Part shown: in pieces, positions 9,501 to 20,000 of the stretch
Layout of the letters: the number at the start of each line of letters is the position of its first letter
Position numbering within the stretch: position 1 is the first letter of the stretch
Notes under the pieces: model-generated
Database searches by the model: none
What the model was told of the DNA's origin: nothing
What the model saw: only the letters and a program-made list of their open reading frames with translations
Position numbers and translations under genes: made by a program
Source: Lanius collurio
Taxonomy: Eukaryota; Chordata; Aves; Passeriformes; Laniidae
Length of the DNA: 64,000 bases
Assembly: GCA_020086605.1 (NCBI GenBank)
Contig: JACBWW010000004.1
Coordinates: forward strand, 15,598,932 to 15,662,931
Reading direction: 5' to 3'

Positions 9501-11765
9501 TGAACAGAAGAGTACCTGCTACCTGCTAAGGTATAGGTGGTTGTAAATACTGTAAGGTGTTTAATGCTACTTCTGAAATGCAAGAAATGTCTCTGAGCCT
9601 GCCTCTCCAGAGAGATAATTTCTTTTCAAAAACTGGGATATAGATATTTTCTTTCTTTGAGTCCCGTGGACAGCACACTCACACATCAGGTCCTAAACTC
9701 AGCTGTTTCAAGCCTCTTGCTTTCAAAGGTGAAGCACGAGACTTTTTTTTAAACGGTTATCAGGGCTCTAACAAATAGCAATGCTGCAGATGCAGGTTTG
9801 TAGGGATGGGGGCAAAAGGGGCTTTGCTTTCTCAGAGCATCATTGGTTCTCTTGACTGCTGTAGCTGCACATCCTCTGCTTCCAGTGGCACGATCACCAC
9901 AGGCTTGGCCTGGAGAGATTTGTGGGTCTCAGGCCATTTTTCTTTCTGTGGTTGTCTTCCTTGTCCTCCCTGGTCTCTTAGTGAGAATGGTGGCATGGCT
10001 GTGTTTCAATTCACCCTATTGAAAGGAGTCAAAATAATGCTTATAATCAGGTGCCAACATGCTGTGAGACATTCTCACATAGCTGTGAATTCTGGAAGCT
10101 TTAAGGGCTGTGTCTTACAAACATTGCTTTGATTAGACTCTTGCTTCTATTGTTATTCTGATGAAATAATGCAGAGTTATGAATAACTGCAGATTTGTTC
10201 AAGGTAGTCAGCTTTCTGAGGGAGATAGGGAGGATCCAGTATCAGCAATTTACTTTCCTTTGGATCTATGTGCAGCAGAAACTGCAAGGGTTCAGTATTC
10301 AGCTGTTCACTCAGCTTTTTACTGCATCTGACTCCTTTATTGCATCTGATACCCTATTTTACCCACGGAAAATAAAAGTGCACCAAAACTCAGTAATTTA
10401 TTCAGGTTTTACACAGTTCTCATGTAGTATTAACTTCTGTAGACTTTCACTGCAGCATGGCTTCAGTAGGAAATATACAAAATGTAAAAGACTTCAGACT
10501 TTGGCCCTGTATGTTTCCTCCAAAGCAACACTTCTGAATGTAATCAAATAGTCAGGGGACAGAGACAGAAAGAGTCAGGAAAATACAAAAGGATAATCAC
10601 ATTGTTGTACTAGAGGTTGATGTTAAAGGCAGAGACATAGGAATTGCTGTGGCAGAGCTCATTAAAAATGAATTGTATTATTCAATAATGTTTTGTGGTT
10701 CTCTAGTAGTTATCAGCTAAGAATCTTGGAGCCCTCTGCAGGCTCCACCTTATTCTGGCATTCCCTCCTGTGAGTTTTTCTTCTTTTTTTTTATTATAGA
10801 CATGCAAATAGAAATAGCCAGGCAAAATGACCTTTCCACCATTGTCTGTTGGGTCTGAGTTAGATCTGAAGCTGGAGCCGAGACAATTAATTTTCACTGA
10901 TGAAAGTACTGCAAAGTGGTTAGAAGAAATTTTAGAGAGCACAATCTTGGATGATCACTGTCAAAGCAGTATATATATTAAGTGGGAATCTGCAGAGATC
11001 TCTTGTGTTTGGTACTCTCGAGTATTTTCATCCTTGGACTGCAGGGTGGAAGAGAACACACAAATCTGCAAATCTCTCAAAGTTGAGAGGCACTGAGGGT
11101 GTTGAAGATGGAAAAATGGCTTAAAATGTAGGTTGTAGGCTGAAAAGGGACCTAGTCTTTACAACACCTTACTAGCTAATCTGAAGCAGGCTACTGTTTT
11201 GCCAAAACAGTCATAGTGTCTCATAAAAAGCAAATAACTAGAATATATAAACAGGTGTAGTCTGTAAGCTACTTCATTACATGAAGTAATTGTCTAATTA
11301 TACTGAAAATTAATAAAAACACTGTTGAAATTTTGAACAGTGAGCTTCAAGGACAGTGTGAACCAAGTGGAGAGAACTCATGGAAAAGGCCAGTGGAAAA
11401 ATAAAAAAAGTCTCACAGAGGAAAGTTAGAAGAAATTTGAGGTAGCCTGTCTGAAAGCAAATGCAAGTCTCCAAATACATAGGGGTGGACAGGACCAAGT
11501 ATGTAGTGGACAGGACAGACCTCTTATCAAATTTTTTAACATTGATGAACTAGCATACTTGTCAGGCATGCCACATTTTCCTGAACTATGAGTGCAGGTG
11601 GACAAGATGACTGTTTTGAAGCTGCTGCTTTTGGTGATTTGCTCTGTTCCCATGTGACTTGTTAGGTGTACTCTGAACAGGTGACTATTTGAAAAAAGTA
11701 GACATAAGGATACTGCACAAGCAAGTCACACTAACTTGCTACGTTTTAATTTGTTCTGCCAACAG

Positions 11766-12383
11766 GTCAAACTGGGAGGAGAAGCCCCAAACTCCAGTGT
11801 AATCCACATAGCCAAGGGCAGTGATGGCAGCAGTAGCAGCTGGAAGAATGTTGGTGGCAAGTGTGGAACCAAATGCCACCTTCTGGATTTTGCCAACTCT
11901 GAGAGGCCACTGGTGGTCAACTTTGGCTCAGCTACCTGACCACCATTCACAAGCCAGCTGTCAGCCTTCAGCAAGCTGGTGGAGGAGTTCTCTGGTGTGG
12001 CTGACTTTCTGTTGGTCTACATCGATGAAGCTCACCCATCAGATGGCTGGGCTGCCCCTGGAATCTCTCCCTCCTCATTTGAAGTTAAGAAACACAGAAG
12101 CCAGGAAGAGAGATGTGCAGCTGCTCACCAGCTCCTAGAGCACTTTTCCTTGCCACCTCAGTGCCAGGTGGTGGCTGACTGCATGGACAACAATGCCAAT
12201 GTGGCCTATGGGGTATCATTTGAGCGAGTATGCATTGTGCAGAGACAAAAAATTGCCTACTTGGGAGGCAAAGGCCCCTTTTTCTACAACCTTCAAGAGG
12301 TTCGGCTTTGGCTGGAACAAAACTTCAGCAAAAGATGAAATCCATTCTCTACAGGAGTTACGTCAACAGATGTGTCCCTTTAA
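11766..12383 (+). CDS. DIO2: Type 2 iodothyronine deiodinase, coding exon 2 with two in-frame UGA codons
   Basis: This exon encodes residues 75-279 and continues in phase from exon 1. It carries the thioredoxin-fold catalytic domain. The active-site motif NFGSAT-Sec-PPF uses UGA at 11937-11939 as selenocysteine 132. The conserved YIDEAHPSDGW block holds the essential histidine (His164). Then come the GVSFERVCIVQRQ and GGKGPFFYNLQEVR blocks of the D2 C-terminal domain. A second in-frame UGA at 12336-12338 (Sec265) is followed by 14 more codons, ending in TDVSL, and a TAA at 12381-12383. Full length is 279 residues, right for bird D2. The serine-rich stretch around residues 92-99 falls where the D2-specific instability loop used for ubiquitin-driven turnover lies in the human protein. 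Standard translation would wrongly split this exon into two or three frames. Sec132 is essential for activity. The second UGA may act as Sec or as a stop. Confidence 0.97.
11937..11939 (+). other. DIO2: Catalytic selenocysteine UGA codon (Sec132)
   Basis: TGA lies between GCT ACC and CCA CCA TTC, in the invariant deiodinase context SAT-Sec-PPF. Reading frame and homology continue for 133 further codons to the next UGA. Recoding needs the SECIS element found at about 16.74-16.81 kb. Confidence 0.97.
12336..12338 (+). other. DIO2: Second in-frame UGA near the C terminus (possible Sec265)
   Basis: TGA follows NFSKR and precedes NPFSTG...TDVSL and TAA. A second Sec codon at this place is known in vertebrate DIO2 and is reported as dispensable for catalysis. 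The retained 14-codon tail shows the same layout here. Whether it is read as Sec or as a stop cannot be told from sequence. Confidence 0.85.
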
Positions 12384-12425
12384 GGTGATGCAAAAGGGAA
12401 AAAAAAGAAAACATATGCTAGTTCG

Positions 12426-12431
12426 AATAAA
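12426..12431 (+). terminator. Proximal AATAAA hexamer 43 nt after the DIO2 stop
   Basis: A canonical poly(A) hexamer (context TTCGAATAAAATC) lies just downstream of the TAA. If used, it would give a short mRNA without the SECIS, and translation would end at the first UGA. There is no strong GU-rich element right after it, so it may be silent. It is reported as a motif only. Confidence 0.4.
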
Positions 12432-14529
12432 ATCTCTCCGATGATTGCAGGAGAATACATTTGATAACAACGTCAAGTGAATGTTAACTAGGAAAAGAAA
12501 ATACAACAAAAATCTAGCTCCACAGAAACATTGTCAAGTGAAAAAATCCCACTCCTACTCTTGCTATGGGATAGAAGAGGTGAACAGGCTTCTCCAAAAA
12601 GGTGCTGGTGGCAAGCAGGTAGGGTGGTGAGATAAGACCTGTCTCCCAGAAGCCCCAGTCCTGGGGTGAGGCAGAGCCAGGGTTTCTGCTAGGAAGGCAT
12701 TCCATGGAAAGGCAATGCTGAACATTACATCAGAAATGCTTCTTTACGCCCCTGTGGCCAATGCAAGGAACCTGGGAAGAGCAGGGGGTTTGCAATTACT
12801 CTGTATACAAATGCAGCACAGTGTGGCAATTTTCCTCTCTTGGTAGAAAATTTATTGTTCAGAGACTGCAGGAACCACATGCAATGCAGCGCACAGGCAG
12901 ACCAAGCTCAGAGCAAGATGAACCTTTGTCTGCTGGTATTTGTACTCTCTGTGGACACCTCTGCACTGCATATTAACTATGTAACGCTACCTACATGTTT
13001 GTATCCAGTATGCAGGCCTGTGCCTGCTGAGAAAGATGCTAAAATCTATGGAGTTGGACCAAAAAGACAAAGGTGATCAAATAACCCCATTACCATTTGA
13101 AAACTGAAATATCTGCACTATTTATAACAACAACATTGAGAACCACCTAGAGCATGCATCATGAGACAAAACTCAGCTGATGCTAACCAAACCCTTGGTT
13201 CTCAGAGCTAATAACACACATTTATCAATATTCTCTGGTTCTCACCTCTGTTTCTTTACCCACCTCCATCTCTTTCTATCTAGCAATAGGCCTGAAGGTA
13301 ATTTCACTTTTAGCTTTGAAAAAAAATAACTTATTTTTCCCTGTTTTTTTCTTTTTAATGTGACATAATGACCTTGCAGGTGTATTTTGGGGATGGGGGA
13401 ACTTATGCACAACTTTACCTCATTGAAAATGAAAACCTATCCTGTCATTTACCCTGTTAAATGTAGTCATGCTGACTTTTGCTATCTTAGATACCCGAAA
13501 CTAGTTTATAGCTATGTTAATCTGAAAGTTGTTTGCAGACTTAGAAATGATTAGCTGCAGTTCTGCTACCAGATGAGCTGATAAATCTGTTTCACTCATG
13601 TTCTTGAAAACTTTCCCAGAAGAGAAACAGGGAGGACAAATAGTTTGAATTAATGTGAATAAGTGTAAAAGATGGCAGAATTTTCATATGAATGAGTATG
13701 AGGAATTGATTGTTATGTTTAAAGAGATATTGTGAACTTAGAGTATATATTAAGTTTAGGTATTTCTAAAACTAAAATGATTTAATCAAGCCTAATGAAA
13801 AGGAAGATTTACAATGAGCTAACCTATTAGAGCTGATAAATGAAAACCCATATGGAGATGGGACTATCCAAGTTTTCTCTCATCTTTGGCAGAAACATGA
13901 AACAGAGAAATAGACAAAGTGGCAAAAATCAAATCAGTTCTTTTAATTTCTCATCCTGCCCATTGTCAGTAATATGTGTTGATACTAACAAAGGAAAAAA
14001 ATAGAAAATACATAGGTGTTTTAATTTTCACAATGGCCATTAATATTGTGTATTTCCTCCAGCTTGGCTGTTGGTCAACTTAGCCAATGCAGGAGGAATT
14101 CAGAAATGTGTTTTCAAGCACAGATCTGAAATAGTGACAGTAACATGGGTAATTTCTCCCATACTCAGGTTCATGCTTCCCATTCTTGTCACATTTTCCT
14201 CCACACAGCGTTTAACATAGACACACATGCACTTACACAGTTGGTAAATGTGCACTGGAGAAGGGTGTAAAGAGTGGTCTTCAGATCTCATGGTGAGCCC
14301 TTCTCACCTTCTCAGAAGGCCCGTGTCTGTGTGTGTGTATGCATTTATATGTGCATCCATATGTATAGAAGACATTTTTATGTATGTGTATTCATATGAG
14401 CGCACATATAACTGGTGTCTAACACCACTAATAATAATTATTCTCTCCTACCTGTTACTGTAAATCATAGCTCTGTGTGGAAGATTGTTACAGATCTTCA
14501 TGACTAACTAGGATGTATAACTGAATTTT

Positions 14530-14640
14530 TAAAACCTATTATCATAGAAACAGTAACATAGCCAAACGACATGGTTTATTTAATCCAGTATCCTACCTCT
14601 GACTATCAGATGCTTCAGGGGAAGGTGCAATAGTTTTTAA
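14530..14640 (+). repeat. Ancient amniote interspersed repeat fragment (CR1/L3-like)
   Basis: The string AATCCAGTATCCTACCTCTGA, then ATCAGATGCTTCAGGGGAAGG and TGCAA, matches a remembered repeat family shared by reptiles and birds (…TCCAGCATCCTGTCTCTGACAG…CAGATGCTTCAGAGGAAGGTGC…). It lies inside the DIO2 3' UTR. Family assignment is uncertain. Confidence 0.5.
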
Positions 14641-15767
14641 CTTACAGTATTTTTATTAGCTTCAGCCCTTATTGTTTTTGCCTCATCTAAAGTGATTATT
14701 GATGTCTCATCAACCCTATAAGAGGCTGATTCTGAGTTTTGAGATTTAAATATTTTGTGAGGTCTACTAAATTTTAAAAAATATAAAAAATCCCATCTCA
14801 TTTAAGATCAAAGAAAACCAAATGAAAACAGATTTTTTCTTTCATATTTAAATTGGCTGCTCTTCAATGTCATTCTCTTCTCTTGCTGTTATATGCTAAA
14901 CCACTAAACATAAGTGATCCTAATTTTTTTTCTGTATGTCAGTCATTATATAATCTAAATAGAAATTTGCATTTCTTTTGTTTGTTTCTTAAGACAAACA
15001 GTAACTCATGTTGTCGTACAGGTCCATATTCTTTCCTTGCCTCTGAATCTCTTCTATTTTTGCTACACTGTCCTTTTCCTCAGGTGAGTAAAAATGTAGA
15101 CATTAATCCAAGTGAAAATCTGTATTGATATACCTAGCACAGCATCTTTTCCTTATTATATCCTATTCTTCAGTCATCTGAAATTTTTTAAACCATAGCA
15201 ACTCCATAGCCTTTGTAAAATTTAAACTAGTAAATCTTTTCATCTTTTCCTCATTATACCCTTGAAGTCTGAACTGTTTATATGGGAAATGCTAGCCAAA
15301 TGTTTAGCACAGCTGTTGAAACATACCTTTAGTTCAGAGGAAACAGTCTGAATTAGTAATTCAGTTTGTTAATATCATTTGCATATTTAAAGTTACAATT
15401 ATTTTTCAAGTCCATTCTCTCCTTTTTAATTTCCATTATTTTGTCTTGTAATTCATAGACGCCTGTTCATCACATACTATACAGGAATTATAAAATTGGC
15501 TCCTGTAAATGGGAAAAACATTAATTTTCCACAAATAAAAATACACAATAATTTCTTTTCTTTCTTGGCAATATGTATGACTGTCCTGCCTAAAATTTAA
15601 AGTTATTCCAGCCTCACTGATTATCAAGACAGAAATGCATTTTGCAAAACCTTGGGTTTCCCCAGAAAATTTCTAGTCAGAAAGCAGGGCTTTCTTCAAA
15701 GAAAAATGGACATAAAGGAAAAAGAAATAGGAAATGGATTTTCTAGGAGACTGATAGAAACTCAACC

Positions 15768-15781
15768 TTTTTTTTTTTTTT
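15768..15781. repeat. T14 homopolymer run
   Basis: An uninterrupted T14 run in the DIO2 3' UTR, followed by TCTTTCTAG. On the mRNA this is a U-rich tract. No retroposon is recognisable next to it. Confidence 0.8.
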
Positions 15782-16734
15782 CTTTCTAGAAAATTTTAAA
15801 AAAATTATTGGAAAGGTTTTAATTAAATGTCATGCATTATCCTCAATTGATGGTAAAAGTGGCTATGTGTCCTATATCCCAAATTTTTGTGACAGTTGTT
15901 TTGGGACCAGGTAGAAATGTTACTACCTTGCTAGCCTTGTACTTCACAGCTGGTCGAGTCTGCTCTGAGACAGGATTTGCTTCTGTCTCATTCTCACTGT
16001 CAGGGCACTATACCATATTACTTGAGGTGCTCCAGTGTGACATACATGTTGAGCAAAGGCTCACAAAATAGGTGCCTGAAAGTATTCTGGAAGGCTACTG
16101 TATATAATAGAGACCTCAATACTGTGTCTCAACATTAGTATGGGAAACTTCCAGTATTTTTCATTCTGAGCAACATAAAAAGCTATTCTGGGCTATCATC
16201 CTACTTTGTTTTGTGCTTAGCGTCTGTATTTAGCACTGTATAAAAGGAATGTAAAACATTTTGTGCAGATGAAAAATGATAACATTTTGCTCTTTCCTTG
16301 TGTAGACAATGACATAAATTTAAGGCAGCAGGAAAATGTGCCCCATCTATTAGAAAGAGGAAAATATATTATGAGATATGCTTTTGAACAACTGTCTGAA
16401 CACTTTGACAAACAAAATGCAGTGATTTTTAGGAAGGTGATCTTGGTGGGGAAACCTACAAAGCTTCTCAAAAAGGTATTTGTGCTATGCATCCAGGTGT
16501 GTGCGGAGGGAAGTTATGTTTCTGCATGTGTGAAAGTGGCTTTTCTGTGATGTGGAGTAGATTTAAGAGTTTTAAAGACTTTCATTCAGTACTATAACCA
16601 AAGCAGGAAGAGGTGTCAGGTAGGGAATATTGGCCAGTTTTGTACAACTCGACACCATGTCTGTGAGAAATCCATATTCAGTCGGGCCCAATTTGGAGTC
16701 CTCAGTGAAGAGAGATTGGGGTGAGACAGAGGGG

Positions 16735-16808
16735 GCTTGTGTGCTTATGAAGAGCGCTAATAAAAGAGTGATTAGCTCAGTTAGCGTTCAGATGCCCTCA
16801 CACTGGCA
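16735..16808 (+). promoter_or_regulatory. DIO2: SECIS element (form 2) of DIO2
   Basis: This is the RNA hairpin that directs selenocysteine insertion. The 5' core is AUGA at 16747-16750. The non-Watson-Crick quartet pairs UGAA (16748-16751) with AGAU (16790-16793), giving U-U, G-A, A-G and A-A. Above it, GAGCGCUAA (16752-16760) pairs fully with UUAGCGUUC (16781-16789), nine base pairs including one G-U. Next comes the unpaired A tract (AAAA, 16762-16765), about 11 bases from the core, and a small extra stem (GAGU 16766-16769 with GCUC 16775-16778), which makes it form 2. Below the core, GUGUG (16739-16743) pairs with CACAC (16799-16803). All SECIS hallmarks are present at the right spacing, 4.8 kb from the catalytic UGA and about 215 bases before the poly(A) signal. 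Confidence 0.93.
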
Positions 16809-17019
16809 TTGCTCTGTGCACCGTAGTGTGTCTGCGTTTGAAAGAGGCGTCTCTTTGGGTCTGTTAACAAGATCACCATGGTGTAGGTGCCTGTGTGTAC
16901 TGACTATGTGTGTGTCATTGTTTAAATGTCAAAAATACACTGCAGGAGAGCCAGCAAAATTTTGTTACAATATGGTGCTCCACGAAATGTTCTTTCTAGA
17001 TTTGTTTTTCTTGTATTAT

Positions 17020-17025
17020 AATAAA
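17020..17025 (+). terminator. DIO2: Distal poly(A) signal of DIO2
   Basis: A canonical AATAAA (context ATTATAATAAACG) with a U/GU-rich stretch (CTTCTGTGTTTTATTC) starting about 20 bases downstream. It is the first good signal after the SECIS and so the most economical end for a functional D2 mRNA. Use is inferred. Confidence 0.75.
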
Positions 17026-17045
17026 CGATAAAGGAAAATATACCT

Positions 17046-20000
17046 CTTCTGTGTTTTATTCTAATACTGGCTGCTAATACACAGTGGAATCTTGACATTT
17101 GACGAAGGAAACTTAGAACTATATTTAATACAAAAGCTTATGCCACCCTGACTAGATCTTAGGCAATACAAGCAAAGTCCATTATAAATGGTGGGACTAA
17201 TTTACTATCTGACTACTCAAATTTAAGAAAGGTAAAGGGGAGGGAAACAGAGAGCTACGAGGACAGTATTTGAGTCTGCACAGAATTGCACTGTTCAAAA
17301 GAAAAAAGTGCTTGAAGAAAGCATGCCAAGCTGTATACAGCCCATGGAACCTGGACAAATCAGTTATGAATGCATCAGCTATAAATGGAACTCCCATTTC
17401 AACGTACAGGCAAAATTAAATTAAAACCACAGCTGAATAGCAGCTACAAGAAAAAAATCAAATTAAAAATGTGCAGCAACTTTTTAAACAAACTTACTTT
17501 GTGATTTAATTGTAGTTTAGAAATTCCCTCTTCTTTGTCATCTTTTGTTACAAAAAGTTTTATGGGACCTTAAATCTAAAAACTGACCTTAAATCTAAAA
17601 GACAGACCAGATTATGAACATAGGTAAGAAAGAACAAAACAAATCACTGAAAGTAAGACCATGAAAAAGGTTACATCCTAGTTTCCCAAGTAGAAATGTT
17701 CATTACAGTATACTTTATATGCCTTGAAACAACCAAATAAATAACTCTCTCTAGATTATCTAGTTCACATACAAAAACAACTCCTAAAAGTACCGAAAGG
17801 AGAATTTTGAGTTGTGAGAATATTCCTGTAGTCTGGCTGTTAGTGATTATGACCCTTATATCAATTGTTGCTATAAGGAGCTACTCAGTACTTTGGAAGA
17901 AATAAAAATACCTTTCTTACTTCTTATTTCATAGCTGTGTAAATCAAGTGAAGGCTGATGTGATGAAATAATAGTTTTATTAGAAAATAAGACCATTAAT
18001 AAATGACTTGTTAACAAAAAATTAGACTTTGGACACTCCTAAATATTTGTGAGAGTGTTTTTGTTTTTTTCTGGAATAGTTGATGTCCATAGTAGAAGCA
18101 AACAAACAAACAAACAAATAGATTATTTATGGAGCAGTATCTCAATATAATGGACTACTGCTCGAGATCTTCCTTTCTGACAGAGAATTCCTGAGGCATA
18201 ATAAACCTTTCCCAAATAGAGTCTTCAAACAAAAAACCTAGATCTTGGTTAGAAACTTTGATTACAGATAAGTCAACTCACTCTATATGCTTGTGTGCTT
18301 CTAATGTTCATGTTAGTGAATCAATGAGCTTAAATGTGTCTTAGAGGGCAAATATGAAATGGAAACACATATTCAAGGTCCTTAAGGACTAAAAATTTGT
18401 AAGCCTTGTTATGTGACTTTACTAGAGAAGGAGAATCCAATTTAAATCATATATATGAGACATACGAATACATCAGAAGTTTTAGTTGTCTCTAAGATAT
18501 TTCCTGTTATATAAAATTAAAGAAGTAGCAGGCAGGAAAAATGCTCTTTGTAAGTCACTGTTTCCCATATTTTCAATTTGTATATTTTTGTAACTCATAG
18601 AAAAGCTACTGTGACTTAGGTACTGGTTAGGTGTACAGGTAATAGGAGGGGAAGTTTTCTTAAAAGCCTTATCTTCTTTAGGAATTGATTGGGTTTGGAT
18701 GTCCTTTAACCCTGTTCTTTTTTCCTTATATCCTTCCTGCACCTGATTTTCCATGAACCTGTCATACCATGGGTGAGGTTCCCCCCTATTTGAGTCTTTG
18801 GTTTTGCAGAGTTTACTTAAAGCCACAGAAGAGCTGTGGTCTTCATTTCAAGTATGATGTCAGGATGTCAGTTGTCAGAAGGTCAAGTGAGATATTGGAG
18901 AATACAGTATTTTTTTCTGTTTATCTGTGTATTCTCAATGCACATCATCTGCATGTGGACTTGCTCTCAAACATAATTTTTTGCATGCCAGCCTGCAGAG
19001 CTAAAACTGGCTTTCTGGGCAGATTACAACAAAACACACAAGCTTTCTACAGACTGGGAGTGAACATACAGGTTTTCATCTCAGCCCTAGCTACTAGAGT
19101 TTTTATTTCCCTATGTCTGCCAACCTTTAGTAAAAACTCGTCACTCCAGCCTCATGCAGGGTGAAGGTCTGAGCACAGTGACTCCCATACATTAGACCTG
19201 AGCAGATGTCTTATGAGACAAATCTTTCTGGAGTTTTCTCAGAGATTCACAGGAAATTAGACCAGTTCTTCCAAACCAGAAATTGGTGGACTATGCTTGT
19301 AAGTGAAAGCACTTGCTTCATGAGAAAGGAAATCTTGTAGCTGATGCTGCCATGGAAGGAGCAGCCGATTATTGCTAGCTGCAGAAACTGCCTCTCATGT
19401 GATCCTTGTAGGTCTTCACAGATGGGCTGAACAGCAGTGCTAAAACTCCAAAGTAGTTCAGGTAAAGACTGAGCACATCTAATGGTAAATAACACAACTT
19501 TGTCACTTGTGCTTCTCAAGGCACCTGAAAAACAGAAGCACATCTCTACTATAGACTAATTTGATAACAGCTAGGCTGGGGGCCTGACTGAAGGTGCACA
19601 TAAACATTAGAGATATTTTCTCAGGGTATTTCCCTTGCCTATCATCAACATCTGTATACCTCAGTATAATGCTGCTTCTCTGCTGTCCTTTACCATGGCA
19701 AACAGTCCAGTATCACACTCAGCTCCTCCTGAGCAGACTGTTGTGACTTCTTAATTTATACTGTGTGACACTGGTGCTGGGCTGAAGTTCACGTCATCCT
19801 GTTTTTTATTGGAACGGTTATTTCCAAGTCAACAGATCAACAAGTTTCCCAGCACTATTTTCAGCAAGAGAAGTATCACAGTAGGTGAGGTGGGGAGAAG
19901 GAAAGTCCAACAGACCTTTTTTATTCTAATAGGACTTACTGTTTAATGGTAATTGCAAGAGTTTTCATATTATATGTTTATTATGTGTCAAAATCTTCAT

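Larger units (their letters stand above)
1003..11765 (+). other. DIO2: DIO2 intron (10.76 kb)
   Basis: The intron runs from the GTGAGT donor to a pyrimidine-containing acceptor ending in AACAG at 11765. It splits the CDS in phase 0 between residues 74 and 75. It contains no other gene that I can support. Contents: MIR/L2-like relics around 1205-1290, 1790-1890 and 2330-2480; an alternating purine-pyrimidine microsatellite cluster at 4421-4651; an A17 run at 6545-6561; an octamer ATGCAAAT at 10802-10809; and otherwise unique AT-rich sequence. The segment at about 8165-8440 is less AT-rich and of high complexity, as conserved non-coding elements often are. Confidence 0.9.
12384..17045 (+). other. 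DIO2: DIO2 3' untranslated region
   Basis: About 4.7 kb lie between the TAA at 12381 and the inferred cleavage site some 20 bases after the AATAAA at 17020-17025. The right end is set by that signal, by a GU-rich stretch (about 17047-17060) downstream of it, and by the SECIS that must be retained in the mRNA. The total mRNA would be about 5.9 kb, consistent with the long DIO2 transcripts known in vertebrates. Contents include ATTTA pentamers (for example 13120-13124 and 13220-13224), a diverged interspersed repeat at about 14530-14640, a T14 run at 15768-15781, and internal AATAAA hexamers at 12426, 15534 and 16759. No introns are evident. Confidence 0.8.

Noticed and set aside
11937..11939. 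The in-frame TGA as a nonsense mutation or pseudogene sign
   Set aside because: It is at the invariant deiodinase selenocysteine position, and an intact SECIS lies downstream in the same transcript.
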